This document shows, piece by piece, positions 7,068 to 14,314 of a DNA stretch of 18,933 nucleotides. Position numbers and translations under genes: made by a program. The stretch lies in contig CAJUSQ010000051.1 in assembly GCA_910588885.1 (NCBI GenBank), positions 1 through 18,933 of the forward strand, read 5' to 3'. The number at the start of each line of letters is the position of its first letter. Position 1 is the first letter of the stretch. A model generated the notes under the pieces. The model searched no databases and was not told where the DNA came from. It worked only from the letters and a program-made list of their open reading frames with translations. The stretch is from an uncultured Lachnospiraceae bacterium (lineage in GTDB: Bacteria; Bacillota; Clostridia; Lachnospirales; Lachnospiraceae).

Positions 7068-7721
7068 TTATTCTCCGAATACGGCCTTATAATCCGCTTT
7101 GAATTTCTCAATTCCCTGATCCGTCAGGGGATGCTTCGTCATCTGCTCAATTACGCTGTAAGGTACCGTGGCAATATCAGCCCCGGCCAGGGCACATTCA
7201 ATTACATGAATCGGATTGCGGATGCTGGCTGCAATAATCTGGGTTTCAATCCCATGCACCGCAAAAATATCCGCTATGGTCTGGATCAGCTCCGTACCCG
7301 GCATATTGATGTCATCCAGCCGTCCGACAAAGGGGGATACATACGTAGCTCCGGCCCTTGCGGCCAAAAGCGCCTGGTTGGCATTGAAAACCAGGGTCAC
7401 ATTTGTCTTGATCCCCTCTGCCGTCAATGCTTTTACGGCCTTTAATCCTTCTACGGTCATCGGAATCTTCACTACCATATTGGGATGGATCTTGGCAATC
7501 TCCCTGCCCTCTGCGATCATTCCCTCCGCATCTGTGGTGGTTGCCTTTACTTCTCCGCTGATGGGCCCGTCCACAATAGACGCAATCTCGGAAATCACTT
7601 CGTTAAAATCCCGGCCTTCCTTGGCAATCAGGGACGGATTGGTCGTTACGCCGCAAATCACTCCCATATCATTGGCTTTCTTAATATCATCTACTTTTGC
7701 TGTGTCAATAAAAAATTCCAT
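7068..7721 (-). CDS. Transaldolase (small TalC/FSA-type)
   Basis: Transfers a dihydroxyacetone unit from sedoheptulose-7-P to glyceraldehyde-3-P in the cytosol, through a Schiff-base lysine. At 217 residues it belongs to the short TalC/fructose-6-phosphate-aldolase family. It has MEFFIDTA at the start, GVTTNPSL (24-31), the Schiff-base Lys85 in VVKIPMT, and YVSPFVGRLDD at 127-137. Glu57 (ISGEV) and Phe131 are, as I recall, the transaldolase-type residues where true fructose-6-P aldolase has Gln and Tyr. The ATG at 7721 has AAGGAGG upstream; an upstream in-frame start lacks one. It is first in the operon with the two transketolase subunits, which fits transaldolase rather than free aldolase. 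Confidence 0.9.
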   Translation of the reverse strand: MEFFIDTAKVDDIKKANDMGVICGVTTNPSLIAKEGRDFNEVISEIASIVDGPISGEVKATTTDAEGMIAEGREIAKIHPNMVVKIPMTVEGLKAVKALTAEGIKTNVTLVFNANQALLAARAGATYVSPFVGRLDDINMPGTELIQTIADIFAVHGIETQIIAASIRNPIHVIECALAGADIATVPYSVIEQMTKHPLTDQGIEKFKADYKAVFGE

Positions 7722-7782
7722 GTTTTTCCTCCTTACGGTTCCAGTCGGGCAGCAGACAGGCGCTGCCATCTTTTTCCCCTAT

Positions 7783-7811
7783 AGAATAACATTAAATAAA
7801 ACATCTGTCCA
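7783..7811 (-). promoter_or_regulatory. Promoter of the transaldolase-transketolase genes
   Basis: Minus strand -35 TGGACA (7811-7806), 17 bp, -10 TATTCT (7788-7783), in the 104-bp gap after araD. The leader would be about 55 nt and includes a 6-bp GGCAGC/GCTGCC hairpin (7748-7767). No terminator is seen after araD, so read-through from the ara genes is also likely. Confidence 0.55.
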
Positions 7812-7825
7812 GCATACATTTTCAT

Positions 7826-8527
7826 CTACGTTTCCCGCTGTCCGTAATAGGCCCCGGCCCCATGCTTGCGGAAATAATGTTTGTCCTGCAAAGATTTCGG
7901 CGCAGGAGAATTCCCGGGATTGAGCCGTTCGCAGCGCGCCGCCATTTTCGCCACCTCCTCCAATACCACCGCCGTATGAACCGCTTCGGCGGGAGAAGCG
8001 CCCCAGGTAAAGGGGCCGTGGTTTTTGCAAAGCACTGCCGGAGTGGCTTCATAATCCAGGCCCCGGGCCGCAAATTCCCGGGCAATCAGCAGCCCGGTAT
8101 TTTTCTCATAAGCTTCCTCAATTTCCGTTTTCGTTAAATTTTTCACACACGGCACTTCCCCATAAATATAATCCGCATGGGTGGTCCCGTAGCAGGGAAT
8201 GCCCCTGCCCGCCTGGGCCCAGCTGGTGGCCCAGGACGAATGCGTGTGGACAATGCCGCCGATTTTCGGAAAATGCTGATACAAAACCGCATGGCTTGGC
8301 GTATCGGAGGAGGGATTATAGGCCCCCTCCACCTTCTGTCCCATAAGGTCCACCACTACCAGGTCCTCCGGCCTTAGGGCATCGTAAGCCACACCGCTGG
8401 GCTTTATGACAAACAATCCCGATTCCCGGTCAATCCCGCTGACATTCCCCCAGGTAAAGGTCACCAGGCCATACCGGGGCAGCTGCATATTCGCTTCATA
8501 TACCTCTTGTTTTAACCCTTCTAACAT
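7826..8527 (-). CDS. araD: L-ribulose-5-phosphate 4-epimerase
   Basis: Converts L-ribulose-5-P to D-xylulose-5-P, the last arabinose-specific step, by a zinc-dependent retro-aldol mechanism of the class II aldolase family. The 233 residues match AraD length. KPSGVAYDAL (42-51) is the phosphate-site region, SSDTPSH holds Asp75, and the zinc ligands are His94 and His96 (IVHTHSS) and His170 (KNHGPF). Asp119 (HADY) and the C-terminal tyrosine pair near 227-228 (GAYYGQ) match catalytic positions known in E. coli AraD. The ATG at 8527 has AGGAGG upstream and overlaps the end of the kinase gene by 7 bp, so translation is probably coupled. Confidence 0.96.
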   Translation of the reverse strand: MLEGLKQEVYEANMQLPRYGLVTFTWGNVSGIDRESGLFVIKPSGVAYDALRPEDLVVVDLMGQKVEGAYNPSSDTPSHAVLYQHFPKIGGIVHTHSSWATSWAQAGRGIPCYGTTHADYIYGEVPCVKNLTKTEIEEAYEKNTGLLIAREFAARGLDYEATPAVLCKNHGPFTWGASPAEAVHTAVVLEEVAKMAARCERLNPGNSPAPKSLQDKHYFRKHGAGAYYGQRET

Positions 8528-10143
8528 ATCTGTCCTCCTGCTCCTGCCGCCTCCGCCAGATGCTCCGCCGCGGCCCTTTCAATTACAATGCCCTCTTTAT
8601 ACCGTTCCAGGAAGGCTTCAAAGCCTGCTGCTTCTTCCGGCTCCGGCTCCACGCAGACTCCGGTTTTTCCTGCAAATACCCGGTTTTCCAGATATTCTTC
8701 CAGGGTTTCCCCCGCTTCTTTTTCCAGCATATACGCAGCCAGCAGCGCCATGCCCCAGGGGCCGCCTTCCCCGGCGGTTTCCATTACGGACACCGGAACG
8801 TTGACTGCTGCCGCCAGGATGCTTTGGCCCACACCCTTTGTCTTGAAAAACCCTCCGTGCCCCAAAAGGGAATCCATCTGCACCTGCTCTTCCTTCTGCA
8901 AAATATCCATCCCCAGCTTCAGGGCCCCCAGGGCAGAGAACAAATGCACCCGCATAAAGTTTGCCAAATGAAAGCGGCTCCCGGCCGTCCTGACAAACAG
9001 CGGCCTTCCGTTTTCAATTCCCGTAATATTTTCCCCGGAAAGGTAGCCGTAGGCCAAAAGCCCGCCGCAGTCCGCATCCCCCTCCAGGGCTTTTCGGTAC
9101 AGGAGTTCAAACAGCTGATCCTGCTCCAGCCTGATTCCTGCGCTTTGGGCAAATTCCCGGAACAATCCCGCCCAGTCATTCAAATCCGACGTGCAGTTGT
9201 TGGCATGTACCATGGCTACCGGGCTTCCGGCCGGCGTTGTCACCAGGTCAATTTCCGGATGGACCTTTTTCAGTTCCTTTTCCAGCACTACCATGGCAAA
9301 TACCGAAGTCCCGGCCGATACGTTCCCGGTGCGTTCCGCCACGCTGTTGGTAGCCACCATTCCGGTCCCGGCATCCCCTTCCGGCGGGCAGAGGGGAATC
9401 CCGGCCGAAAGCGCCCCGCTTTCGTCTAAAAGCCGTGCCCCCTCCTCTGTCAAAACACCGGCTTCTTCTCCGGCACAAAGCACTTTGGGCAAAATGTCCC
9501 GCAGCTTCCAGGGACAGCCCTCCCCTTTTACCAGGCCGTCAAATTTTTTTACCATTTCTTCCTGAAAATCCTTGGAATCCGAATCAATGGGAAACATACC
9601 GGAGGCATCTCCAATGCCCAGTACCTGCTTTCCCGTAAGCTGCCAATGGAGGTAGCCGGACAGCGTCGTCAAATAGGCAATCTCCTTTACATGCTCCTCC
9701 CGGTTTAGGATCGCCTGGTACAGATGGGCAATACTCCATCTCTGGGGAATATTATATTGAAATAACTCCGTCAAAGCCTCTGCCGCCGGGCCCGTAGTTC
9801 CGTTGCGCCAGGTCCGGAAGGGCACCAGCAGCTTCCCTTCGTTGTCAAACGCCAGGTATCCATGCATCATGGCGCTAAGTCCGATAGCTCCCACAGCAGT
9901 CAGGGAACAGCCATAAGCCTCTTTTACATTTTTACAAAGATCCCGATAGCTGCTTCGAAACCCCGCCCAGACTTCTTCCAGGTGGTAGGTCCAAAATCCG
10001 TTTTCCAGGCGGTTTTCCCACCCGCAGCTTCCGACTGCAAGCGGCGTATAGGTATCGTCCATCAGCACTGCCTTAATGCGTGTAGAGCCAAGCTCAATGC
10101 CCAACACGGTTTTTCCCTGTATCACTTTTTCTTTTCTGTCCAT
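8521..10143 (-). CDS. araB: FGGY-family carbohydrate kinase, probable L-ribulokinase
   Basis: ATP-dependent sugar kinase, expected to make L-ribulose-5-P from the product of araA. The 540 residues contain the N-terminal phosphate loop VLGIELGSTRIKAVLMDD (about 12-29), a sugar-site region around SAMMHGYLAF and TWRNGTTGPA, and the C-terminal ATP-site region LLGHGGFFKT with ETAGEGGPWGMALLAA. Length is nearer to ribulokinase (about 550) than xylulokinase (about 500). The assignment to ribulokinase rests largely on position between araA and araD. The ATG at 10143 follows GGAGGG; an in-frame start 39 codons upstream runs through the tandem repeat and has no site. It overlaps araD by 7 bp. Confidence 0.88.
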   Translation of the reverse strand: MDRKEKVIQGKTVLGIELGSTRIKAVLMDDTYTPLAVGSCGWENRLENGFWTYHLEEVWAGFRSSYRDLCKNVKEAYGCSLTAVGAIGLSAMMHGYLAFDNEGKLLVPFRTWRNGTTGPAAEALTELFQYNIPQRWSIAHLYQAILNREEHVKEIAYLTTLSGYLHWQLTGKQVLGIGDASGMFPIDSDSKDFQEEMVKKFDGLVKGEGCPWKLRDILPKVLCAGEEAGVLTEEGARLLDESGALSAGIPLCPPEGDAGTGMVATNSVAERTGNVSAGTSVFAMVVLEKELKKVHPEIDLVTTPAGSPVAMVHANNCTSDLNDWAGLFREFAQSAGIRLEQDQLFELLYRKALEGDADCGGLLAYGYLSGENITGIENGRPLFVRTAGSRFHLANFMRVHLFSALGALKLGMDILQKEEQVQMDSLLGHGGFFKTKGVGQSILAAAVNVPVSVMETAGEGGPWGMALLAAYMLEKEAGETLEEYLENRVFAGKTGVCVEPEPEEAAGFEAFLERYKEGIVIERAAAEHLAEAAGAGGQIC

Positions 10144-10207
10144 TTTATTCCCTCCGTTTCCCCATTCCTTTCTCAAAGCTTCCGTTCCTGTGCCGCTCTT
10201 GCTTTCC

Positions 10208-10319
10208 CGGTATACCAGGTCATTCCGGAACGGCACGGAACCGGATACTATTTTCCGCATGCCAAATCACTCCGTACGGCTCGGAGCCGGATACTATTTT
10301 CCGTATGCCACGTCATTCC
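10208..10319 (-). repeat. Tandem 46-47 bp repeats duplicating the araA 3' end
   Basis: Unit C (10274-10319) includes the last eight codons and stop of araA. Unit B (10227-10273) repeats it with about 38 of 44 aligned bases identical, including a second in-frame-like GGAAAATAG. A partial third unit A (about 10208-10226) matches 16 of 19 bases. Each full unit carries a small inverted repeat (for example CGGCTCCGAGCCG). The array fills most of the 150-bp araA-araB gap. Confidence 0.85.
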
Positions 10320-11793
10320 AGCGCAGCTCATTTCGGAACTGGCGGATCGTGGTATTTTTATCAATAAATACGGCTTCGATTCCCATATGTGCCGCCCAGT
10401 CCCCCATCTGCTCTGCCGTCAAATCATAAGAAAATGCCGTATGGTGGGCGCCGCCTGCCAGAATCCAGGCTTCCGCCCCTGTCTGCAGATTCGGTTCCGG
10501 CGTCCAGAACGCAGTGGCAACGGGAAGCTTCGGCATGGGCTTTTCCGTTTTTTTACAATTCACCTCGTTGATAATCAGCCGGAACCGATGTCCCAGATCT
10601 ACCAGGGATACCGCAATCGCCGGCCCTTCCTTAGCCGTAAAAACCAGCCGCGCCGGATCCTCCCGCTGTCCCATGGAAAGCGGCTGCTCCTTGATGGCAA
10701 TGGGGCCGTCCGCCACAGACGGACACACCTCCAGCATATGGGCCTGCAGGATCCCTTCCTTCCCCGGCACCAGGTTGTAGGTATAATCTTCCATAAAAGA
10801 AGTGCCCTTGGCCCCCGCCTTTCCTGCCGTCATCAGCTTCATGACACGTACCATGGCCGCAGTTTTCCAATCCCCTTCCGCACCGAAGCCGTATCCTTTT
10901 TCCATCAGCCGCTGGATCGCCAGGCCCGGAAGCTGCTTTAAGCTGCCCAAATCCCCGAAATGGGTCACGATTGCCTGGTAATTTTTTTCTTTTAAAAAGG
11001 CTTCAAATCCCAGCTCAATCCCGGCCTGTACCGCCACATGCTCCCGAAAGGCGCGCGCGTCCCGGCCTTCCGTCAGAATTTCATAGCGGCTGTAGTATTC
11101 CTCCACCAGTGCTTCTATGTCTCCCTTGGAAACCGCTTCTACTGCCGCCGCAATTTCATTGACGGGATAGGCGTCGATTTCCCATCCGAATTTAATCTGG
11201 GCCTCTACCTTGTCTCCCTCGGTTACCGCAACGTTCCGCATATTATCGGCCACCCGCATCACCCGGATGTGGCTGCTTTCCACAATTCCGACCGCGGCGC
11301 GCATCCAGTCGCCGATCCGTTTCTGCACCCCTTCCTCTGCCCAATGGCCCATTACCACCTTACGCTCCATGCCCAGGCGGCTGAACACATGGCCGAATTC
11401 CCGATCCCCGTGAGCAGACTGGTTTTCATTCATAAAATCCATATCAATGGTATCATAGGGGATTTCCCGGTTGAACTGGGTATGGAGATGGAGCAGGGGC
11501 TTACGATACTCCTGCAACCCCAGAATCCAGGATTTGGCCGGGGAAAAGGTATGCATCCAGGTAATGACCCCCGCGCATTCCGGATCTCCATTCGCCTGGT
11601 TCAACGTTTCCCGAATGAGACCGCCGGTAATCAAAGTAGGCTTTAAAACCACCTCATAAGGCAAATGGCCGGAACCATTCAAAGCCTCCACGATTTTCGC
11701 CGAATGCTCCGCTACCTTTGCCAGGCATTCATCTCCGTACAGGTCCTGGGAACCGGTGCAGAACCAAAACCGGTAGTTTTTTGTTTCTAACAT
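10294..11793 (-). CDS. araA: L-arabinose isomerase
   Basis: Converts L-arabinose to L-ribulose in the cytosol with a bound Mn2+. The 499 residues match the family (about 500). Starts MLETKNYRFWFCTGSQDLYG. Metal ligands line up with those known in the E. coli enzyme: Glu306 (GAEGDWK), Glu335 (SFMEDYTY), His352 (QAHMLEVCP) and His450 (GGAHHTAFSYD). The ATG at 11793 has AAAGGAGAGG about 8 nt upstream. It is the first gene of araA-araB-araD, with its own promoter in the region shared with the divergent AraC-type regulator. Its last codons lie inside a tandem repeat. Confidence 0.98.
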   Translation of the reverse strand: MLETKNYRFWFCTGSQDLYGDECLAKVAEHSAKIVEALNGSGHLPYEVVLKPTLITGGLIRETLNQANGDPECAGVITWMHTFSPAKSWILGLQEYRKPLLHLHTQFNREIPYDTIDMDFMNENQSAHGDREFGHVFSRLGMERKVVMGHWAEEGVQKRIGDWMRAAVGIVESSHIRVMRVADNMRNVAVTEGDKVEAQIKFGWEIDAYPVNEIAAAVEAVSKGDIEALVEEYYSRYEILTEGRDARAFREHVAVQAGIELGFEAFLKEKNYQAIVTHFGDLGSLKQLPGLAIQRLMEKGYGFGAEGDWKTAAMVRVMKLMTAGKAGAKGTSFMEDYTYNLVPGKEGILQAHMLEVCPSVADGPIAIKEQPLSMGQREDPARLVFTAKEGPAIAVSLVDLGHRFRLIINEVNCKKTEKPMPKLPVATAFWTPEPNLQTGAEAWILAGGAHHTAFSYDLTAEQMGDWAAHMGIEAVFIDKNTTIRQFRNELRWNDVAYGK

Positions 11794-11852
11794 AAAAATC
11801 CTCTCCTTTGCTGACTGTTTCGTTTTTGACAGTATTCCTGTTTCATAATTTC

Positions 11853-11881
11853 ATCATACCTGCCGGCCGGAATTTCCGCAA
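11853..11881 (-). promoter_or_regulatory. Promoter of araA-araB-araD
   Basis: Minus strand -35 TTGCGG (11881-11876), 17 bp, -10 TATGAT (11858-11853); predicted start near 11846. The -35 is imperfect and sits beside a direct repeat (CCGGAATTT), as expected for a promoter needing a regulator. Confidence 0.65.
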
Positions 11882-11943
11882 TCTCGTATATCTGCCGGAA
11901 TTTTAAAAAGTTACCTAATCCGACCAGAAAAGGATTGCAATCC
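11867..11943. promoter_or_regulatory. Candidate operators: CCGGAATTT direct repeat and 12-bp palindrome
   Basis: CCGGAATTT occurs at 11867-11875 and 11895-11903, 28 bp apart, the first copy ending against the araA -35. A perfect palindrome GGATTGCAATCC lies at 11932-11943, over the possible -35 of the regulator. Direct repeats suit AraC-type activators; the palindrome suits a dimeric repressor or an autoregulatory site. The binding proteins are not known. Confidence 0.4.
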
Positions 11944-11963
11944 GCCGAAAAAACGTCTACAGT
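11935..11963 (+). promoter_or_regulatory. Possible promoter of the AraC-type regulator
   Basis: Plus strand TTGCAA (11935-11940), 17 bp, TACAGT (11958-11963); both boxes are moderate matches (four of six bases each). The -35 overlaps the palindrome GGATTGCAATCC. Confidence 0.35.
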
Positions 11964-12030
11964 AATAGCAGAAACACTACCCGGAACGAACTGCCGTCCG
12001 CTGTTTTTCCGATCCCGAAAGGAGAGAGCC

Positions 12031-13284
12031 ATGAAATGTAATCCCCCCATATCCGCAAAGCCGGCTGCCCGTCCAAATACGCCCGCAGGCTTAGACGCTC
12101 CCATAGGTGCAGCCTGGGCTGCCCACTCAGACTTACACGCCGCATTATCCGGTTTGTGCCGTCAGATTACCACCGCTCCCGACCGGAAGCTGCCCCGGAA
12201 CCACCCGCTGGGCACCCGGCTGATCTGCCCGGAATACGCTTCTCTGGTGCAGGAGGTGAAGTCCTATCCGATTAAGGAACAGCGCCTGTTCGCCCTGTGC
12301 TGGAATCTGGAACCAGGCCACTGTCTTTATTCCACCCTATTGCCCGCCCCGGAAGAATTCTGCTATCCTTATCCGTTTTCTCCCGGAGAAAAAACGCAGC
12401 TTCATACCCACGATTATATCGAACTTATGTACGTTGTTTCCGGAGAATTCCGCCAGAAAATCCTGGATCGGGAGATTACCTTTCATCAGGGGGACCTGTG
12501 CCTCCTGGACAAAAACTGCCTGCATCAGGACTATCTTTCCGGTCAGCCCGCCATTGTGATTTTTCTGGGCATTGCCAATGACATGTTTGACGAGATCCTC
12601 CATGAAAATATTACCGCCCAAAGCATCCTTTTATTTCTGAAGCCTGCATTGCTCAAGCAAAAGGATTTGCAGCAGTATCTTCATTTCCATCCCGACAGCC
12701 GGGAGAGTCCCGGGGATTCCAACCTTTCTTTTAGCCATGCTTCCCCTGTGCCCAAGGCGCCTGCAGGCCAAAGGAGCGCCGGAACAGAAGCCTCCGCATT
12801 CCCGGATATGGAAGAGTGCCTGTACCGGCTCCTTTCGGAATTACGGCAGGGCGGCGTAGGCTCTTCTTATATCTGCCGGGGGCTTTTGATGCGTATTTTC
12901 CATATTCTGGGGCTGCGGTACGAGGTTTCCTGTTCCAAAGAACAGCGAAAAACATTGCAATGGCTGATTTTTGAAGAAATCACCGCATATATCCGGCAGC
13001 ACTCCGCTACGGTTACCATCCGGGAGCTTACAGAAGTTTTTCATTTCCAGGAAGATTATTTCAATCGCCTGATCCGCAGCAAAACAGGGCTGACCTATTC
13101 CGCCTATGTCCGGCAGCTCCGTTTAAAACAGGCGGAACAGCTTCTGACGGACTCTGCGCTTACCGTGGAGGAAATCGCAGAAGCCGTGGGCTACCGTAAT
13201 AAGGGATATTTTTATAAGATATTTATAGAAAAATATGGTATGACTCCGGCAAAATTCCGAAAAAGAAAGGAATGCCGAAACTGA
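12031..13284 (+). CDS. AraC-family transcriptional regulator (cupin + double HTH)
   Basis: Cytosolic DNA-binding regulator, very likely of the facing araABD genes. The 417 residues contain a cupin-like sugar-sensing domain with HTHDYIELMYVVSGEF and GDLCLLDKNCLHQ, a Ser/Pro-rich insert in the middle (HFHPDSRESPGDSN onwards) and a C-terminal AraC DNA-binding domain: helix-turn-helix 1 around TIRELTEVFHFQEDYFNRLI and helix-turn-helix 2 around TVEEIAEAVGYRNKGYFYKI, closing with GMTPAKFRKRK. The ATG at 12031 has AAAGGAGAGAG upstream; an earlier TTG has none. It is not homologous to the GntR-type AraR of Bacillus. Arabinose as its ligand is inferred from the neighbourhood. Confidence 0.92.
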   Translation: MKCNPPISAKPAARPNTPAGLDAPIGAAWAAHSDLHAALSGLCRQITTAPDRKLPRNHPLGTRLICPEYASLVQEVKSYPIKEQRLFALCWNLEPGHCLYSTLLPAPEEFCYPYPFSPGEKTQLHTHDYIELMYVVSGEFRQKILDREITFHQGDLCLLDKNCLHQDYLSGQPAIVIFLGIANDMFDEILHENITAQSILLFLKPALLKQKDLQQYLHFHPDSRESPGDSNLSFSHASPVPKAPAGQRSAGTEASAFPDMEECLYRLLSELRQGGVGSSYICRGLLMRIFHILGLRYEVSCSKEQRKTLQWLIFEEITAYIRQHSATVTIRELTEVFHFQEDYFNRLIRSKTGLTYSAYVRQLRLKQAEQLLTDSALTVEEIAEAVGYRNKGYFYKIFIEKYGMTPAKFRKRKECRN

Positions 13285-13291
13285 CATTCCT
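13259..13291 (-). terminator. Probable terminator after recR
   Basis: Reading minus: AGGAATG, 10-nt loop, CATTCCT, then TTCTTTTTC. The 7-bp stem begins 28 nt after the recR stop and overlaps the last codons of the convergent AraC-type gene. A second inverted repeat AACGGT/ACCGTT lies between. The stem is short, so strength is uncertain. Confidence 0.5.
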
Positions 13292-13318
13292 CTATAAACG
13301 GTCTGACGTTCTGCACCG

Positions 13319-13915
13319 TTACAGCTCCACACGCCCCTCCAATGCCCGGAGCAGCGTCATTTCGTCAATATATTCCAAATCGCCGCCCACCGGCACCCCG
13401 CTGGCAATCCGGGACACTTTGATTCCGGTTGGCTTAATCAGCTTGCTGATATACATGGCCGTGGTTTCCCCTTCCAGGCTGGAATTTGTGGCGATGATTA
13501 CCTCCTCCACCTCCTCCTGCAGCCGCTGCATCAATTCCTTTAACCGGATATCGTTGGGGCCGATTCCAAGCATCGGGGAAATCGCCCCGTGCAGCACATG
13601 GTATACCCCTTCGTATTTCTGTGTCTTTTCATAAGCCGCCAAATCCCGGGTATCCTCTACCACCATGATCATCTTCCGGTTCCGGCTGGGATTTCGGCAA
13701 ATGGGACAAAGCTCTTCGTCCGTCAGGGTATAGCAGTTTTGGCAATACTTAACATTTTTCCGCGCTTCCATGATAGAAGCGGAAAGTTTTTCCACATGTT
13801 CCAAAGGCATATGCAGGATATGAAACGCCAGCCGCTGGGCAGATTTGCTGCCGATTCCCGGCAGGCCGGACAATTCCTCAATCAGCCTGCCAATCTGTCT
13901 GCTGTAATATTCCAT
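13319..13915 (-). CDS. recR: Recombination mediator RecR
   Basis: Acts with RecO (and RecF) to load RecA on single-stranded DNA gaps. The 198 residues match the family. A helix-hairpin-helix lies at about 10-30 (LSGLPGIGSKSAQRLAFHIL), the zinc finger is Cys58, Cys61, Cys70 and Cys73 (CQNC and CPIC), and the Toprim domain starts near 80 with MIMVVEDTRDL, followed by YHVLHGAISPMLGIGPNDI. The ATG has AAGGAG upstream. It is 9 bp after ybaB, in the common bacterial order dnaX-ybaB-recR, and is the last gene of the pfkA operon. Confidence 0.98.
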   Translation of the reverse strand: MEYYSRQIGRLIEELSGLPGIGSKSAQRLAFHILHMPLEHVEKLSASIMEARKNVKYCQNCYTLTDEELCPICRNPSRNRKMIMVVEDTRDLAAYEKTQKYEGVYHVLHGAISPMLGIGPNDIRLKELMQRLQEEVEEVIIATNSSLEGETTAMYISKLIKPTGIKVSRIASGVPVGGDLEYIDEMTLLRALEGRVEL

Positions 13916-13924
13916 AACGGCTCC

Positions 13925-14278
13925 TTAGAACGGAAATCCGCCGCCCAGGCCCCCAAGGCCCCCGGTAATCTTTGACATCGACTGGACGGAATACTCTTCA
14001 ATCTGGCGCAACGCTTCGTTGGTAGCCGCCATAATCAAATCCTCCAGCATTTCGATATCATCGGGATCCACCACTTCTTCCGAAAGCTTTACTTTCACGA
14101 TTTCTTTCTTGCCGGATACCGTAACCTCCACGGCCCCGCCGCCTGCCGCCGCAGTTACTTCCTTTTCCTCCAGTTCCTTGTTGGCTTCCTCCATCTGCTT
14201 CTGCATTTTCTGGGCCTGTTTCATTAAATTATTCATATTTCCAGGCATTCCTCCCGGAAAACCGCCTCTCTTTGCCAT
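13925..14278 (-). CDS. YbaB/EbfC family nucleoid-associated protein
   Basis: Small dimeric DNA-binding protein of the YbaB/EbfC family, encoded between dnaX and recR as in many bacteria. The 117 residues start MAKRGGFPGGMPGNMNNLMK. The long helix QAQKMQKQMEEANKELEEKE is followed by TAAAGGGAVEVTVSGKKEIV and the family-like KLSEEVVDPDDIEMLEDLI; the end is a Gly-rich tail. I chose the ATG at 14278 because AAAGGAGG is 8 nt upstream; the in-frame GTG at 14284 is too close to that site. Confidence 0.95.
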   Translation of the reverse strand: MAKRGGFPGGMPGNMNNLMKQAQKMQKQMEEANKELEEKEVTAAAGGGAVEVTVSGKKEIVKVKLSEEVVDPDDIEMLEDLIMAATNEALRQIEEYSVQSMSKITGGLGGLGGGFPF

Positions 14279-14314
14279 GTTCACTTCCTCCTTTTTCCCG
14301 CAGCCGTTTTGCTG

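Noticed and set aside
10144..10293. Possible small gene or riboswitch between araA and araB
   Set aside because: Explained by the tandem copies of the araA 3' end; no ribosome site for a separate gene and no known riboswitch core recognised.
9862..10941. Plus-strand frame of 359 codons across araB and araA
   Set aside because: Antisense to two clear enzymes and the gap between them; composition is typical of a shadow frame, with no domain resemblance.
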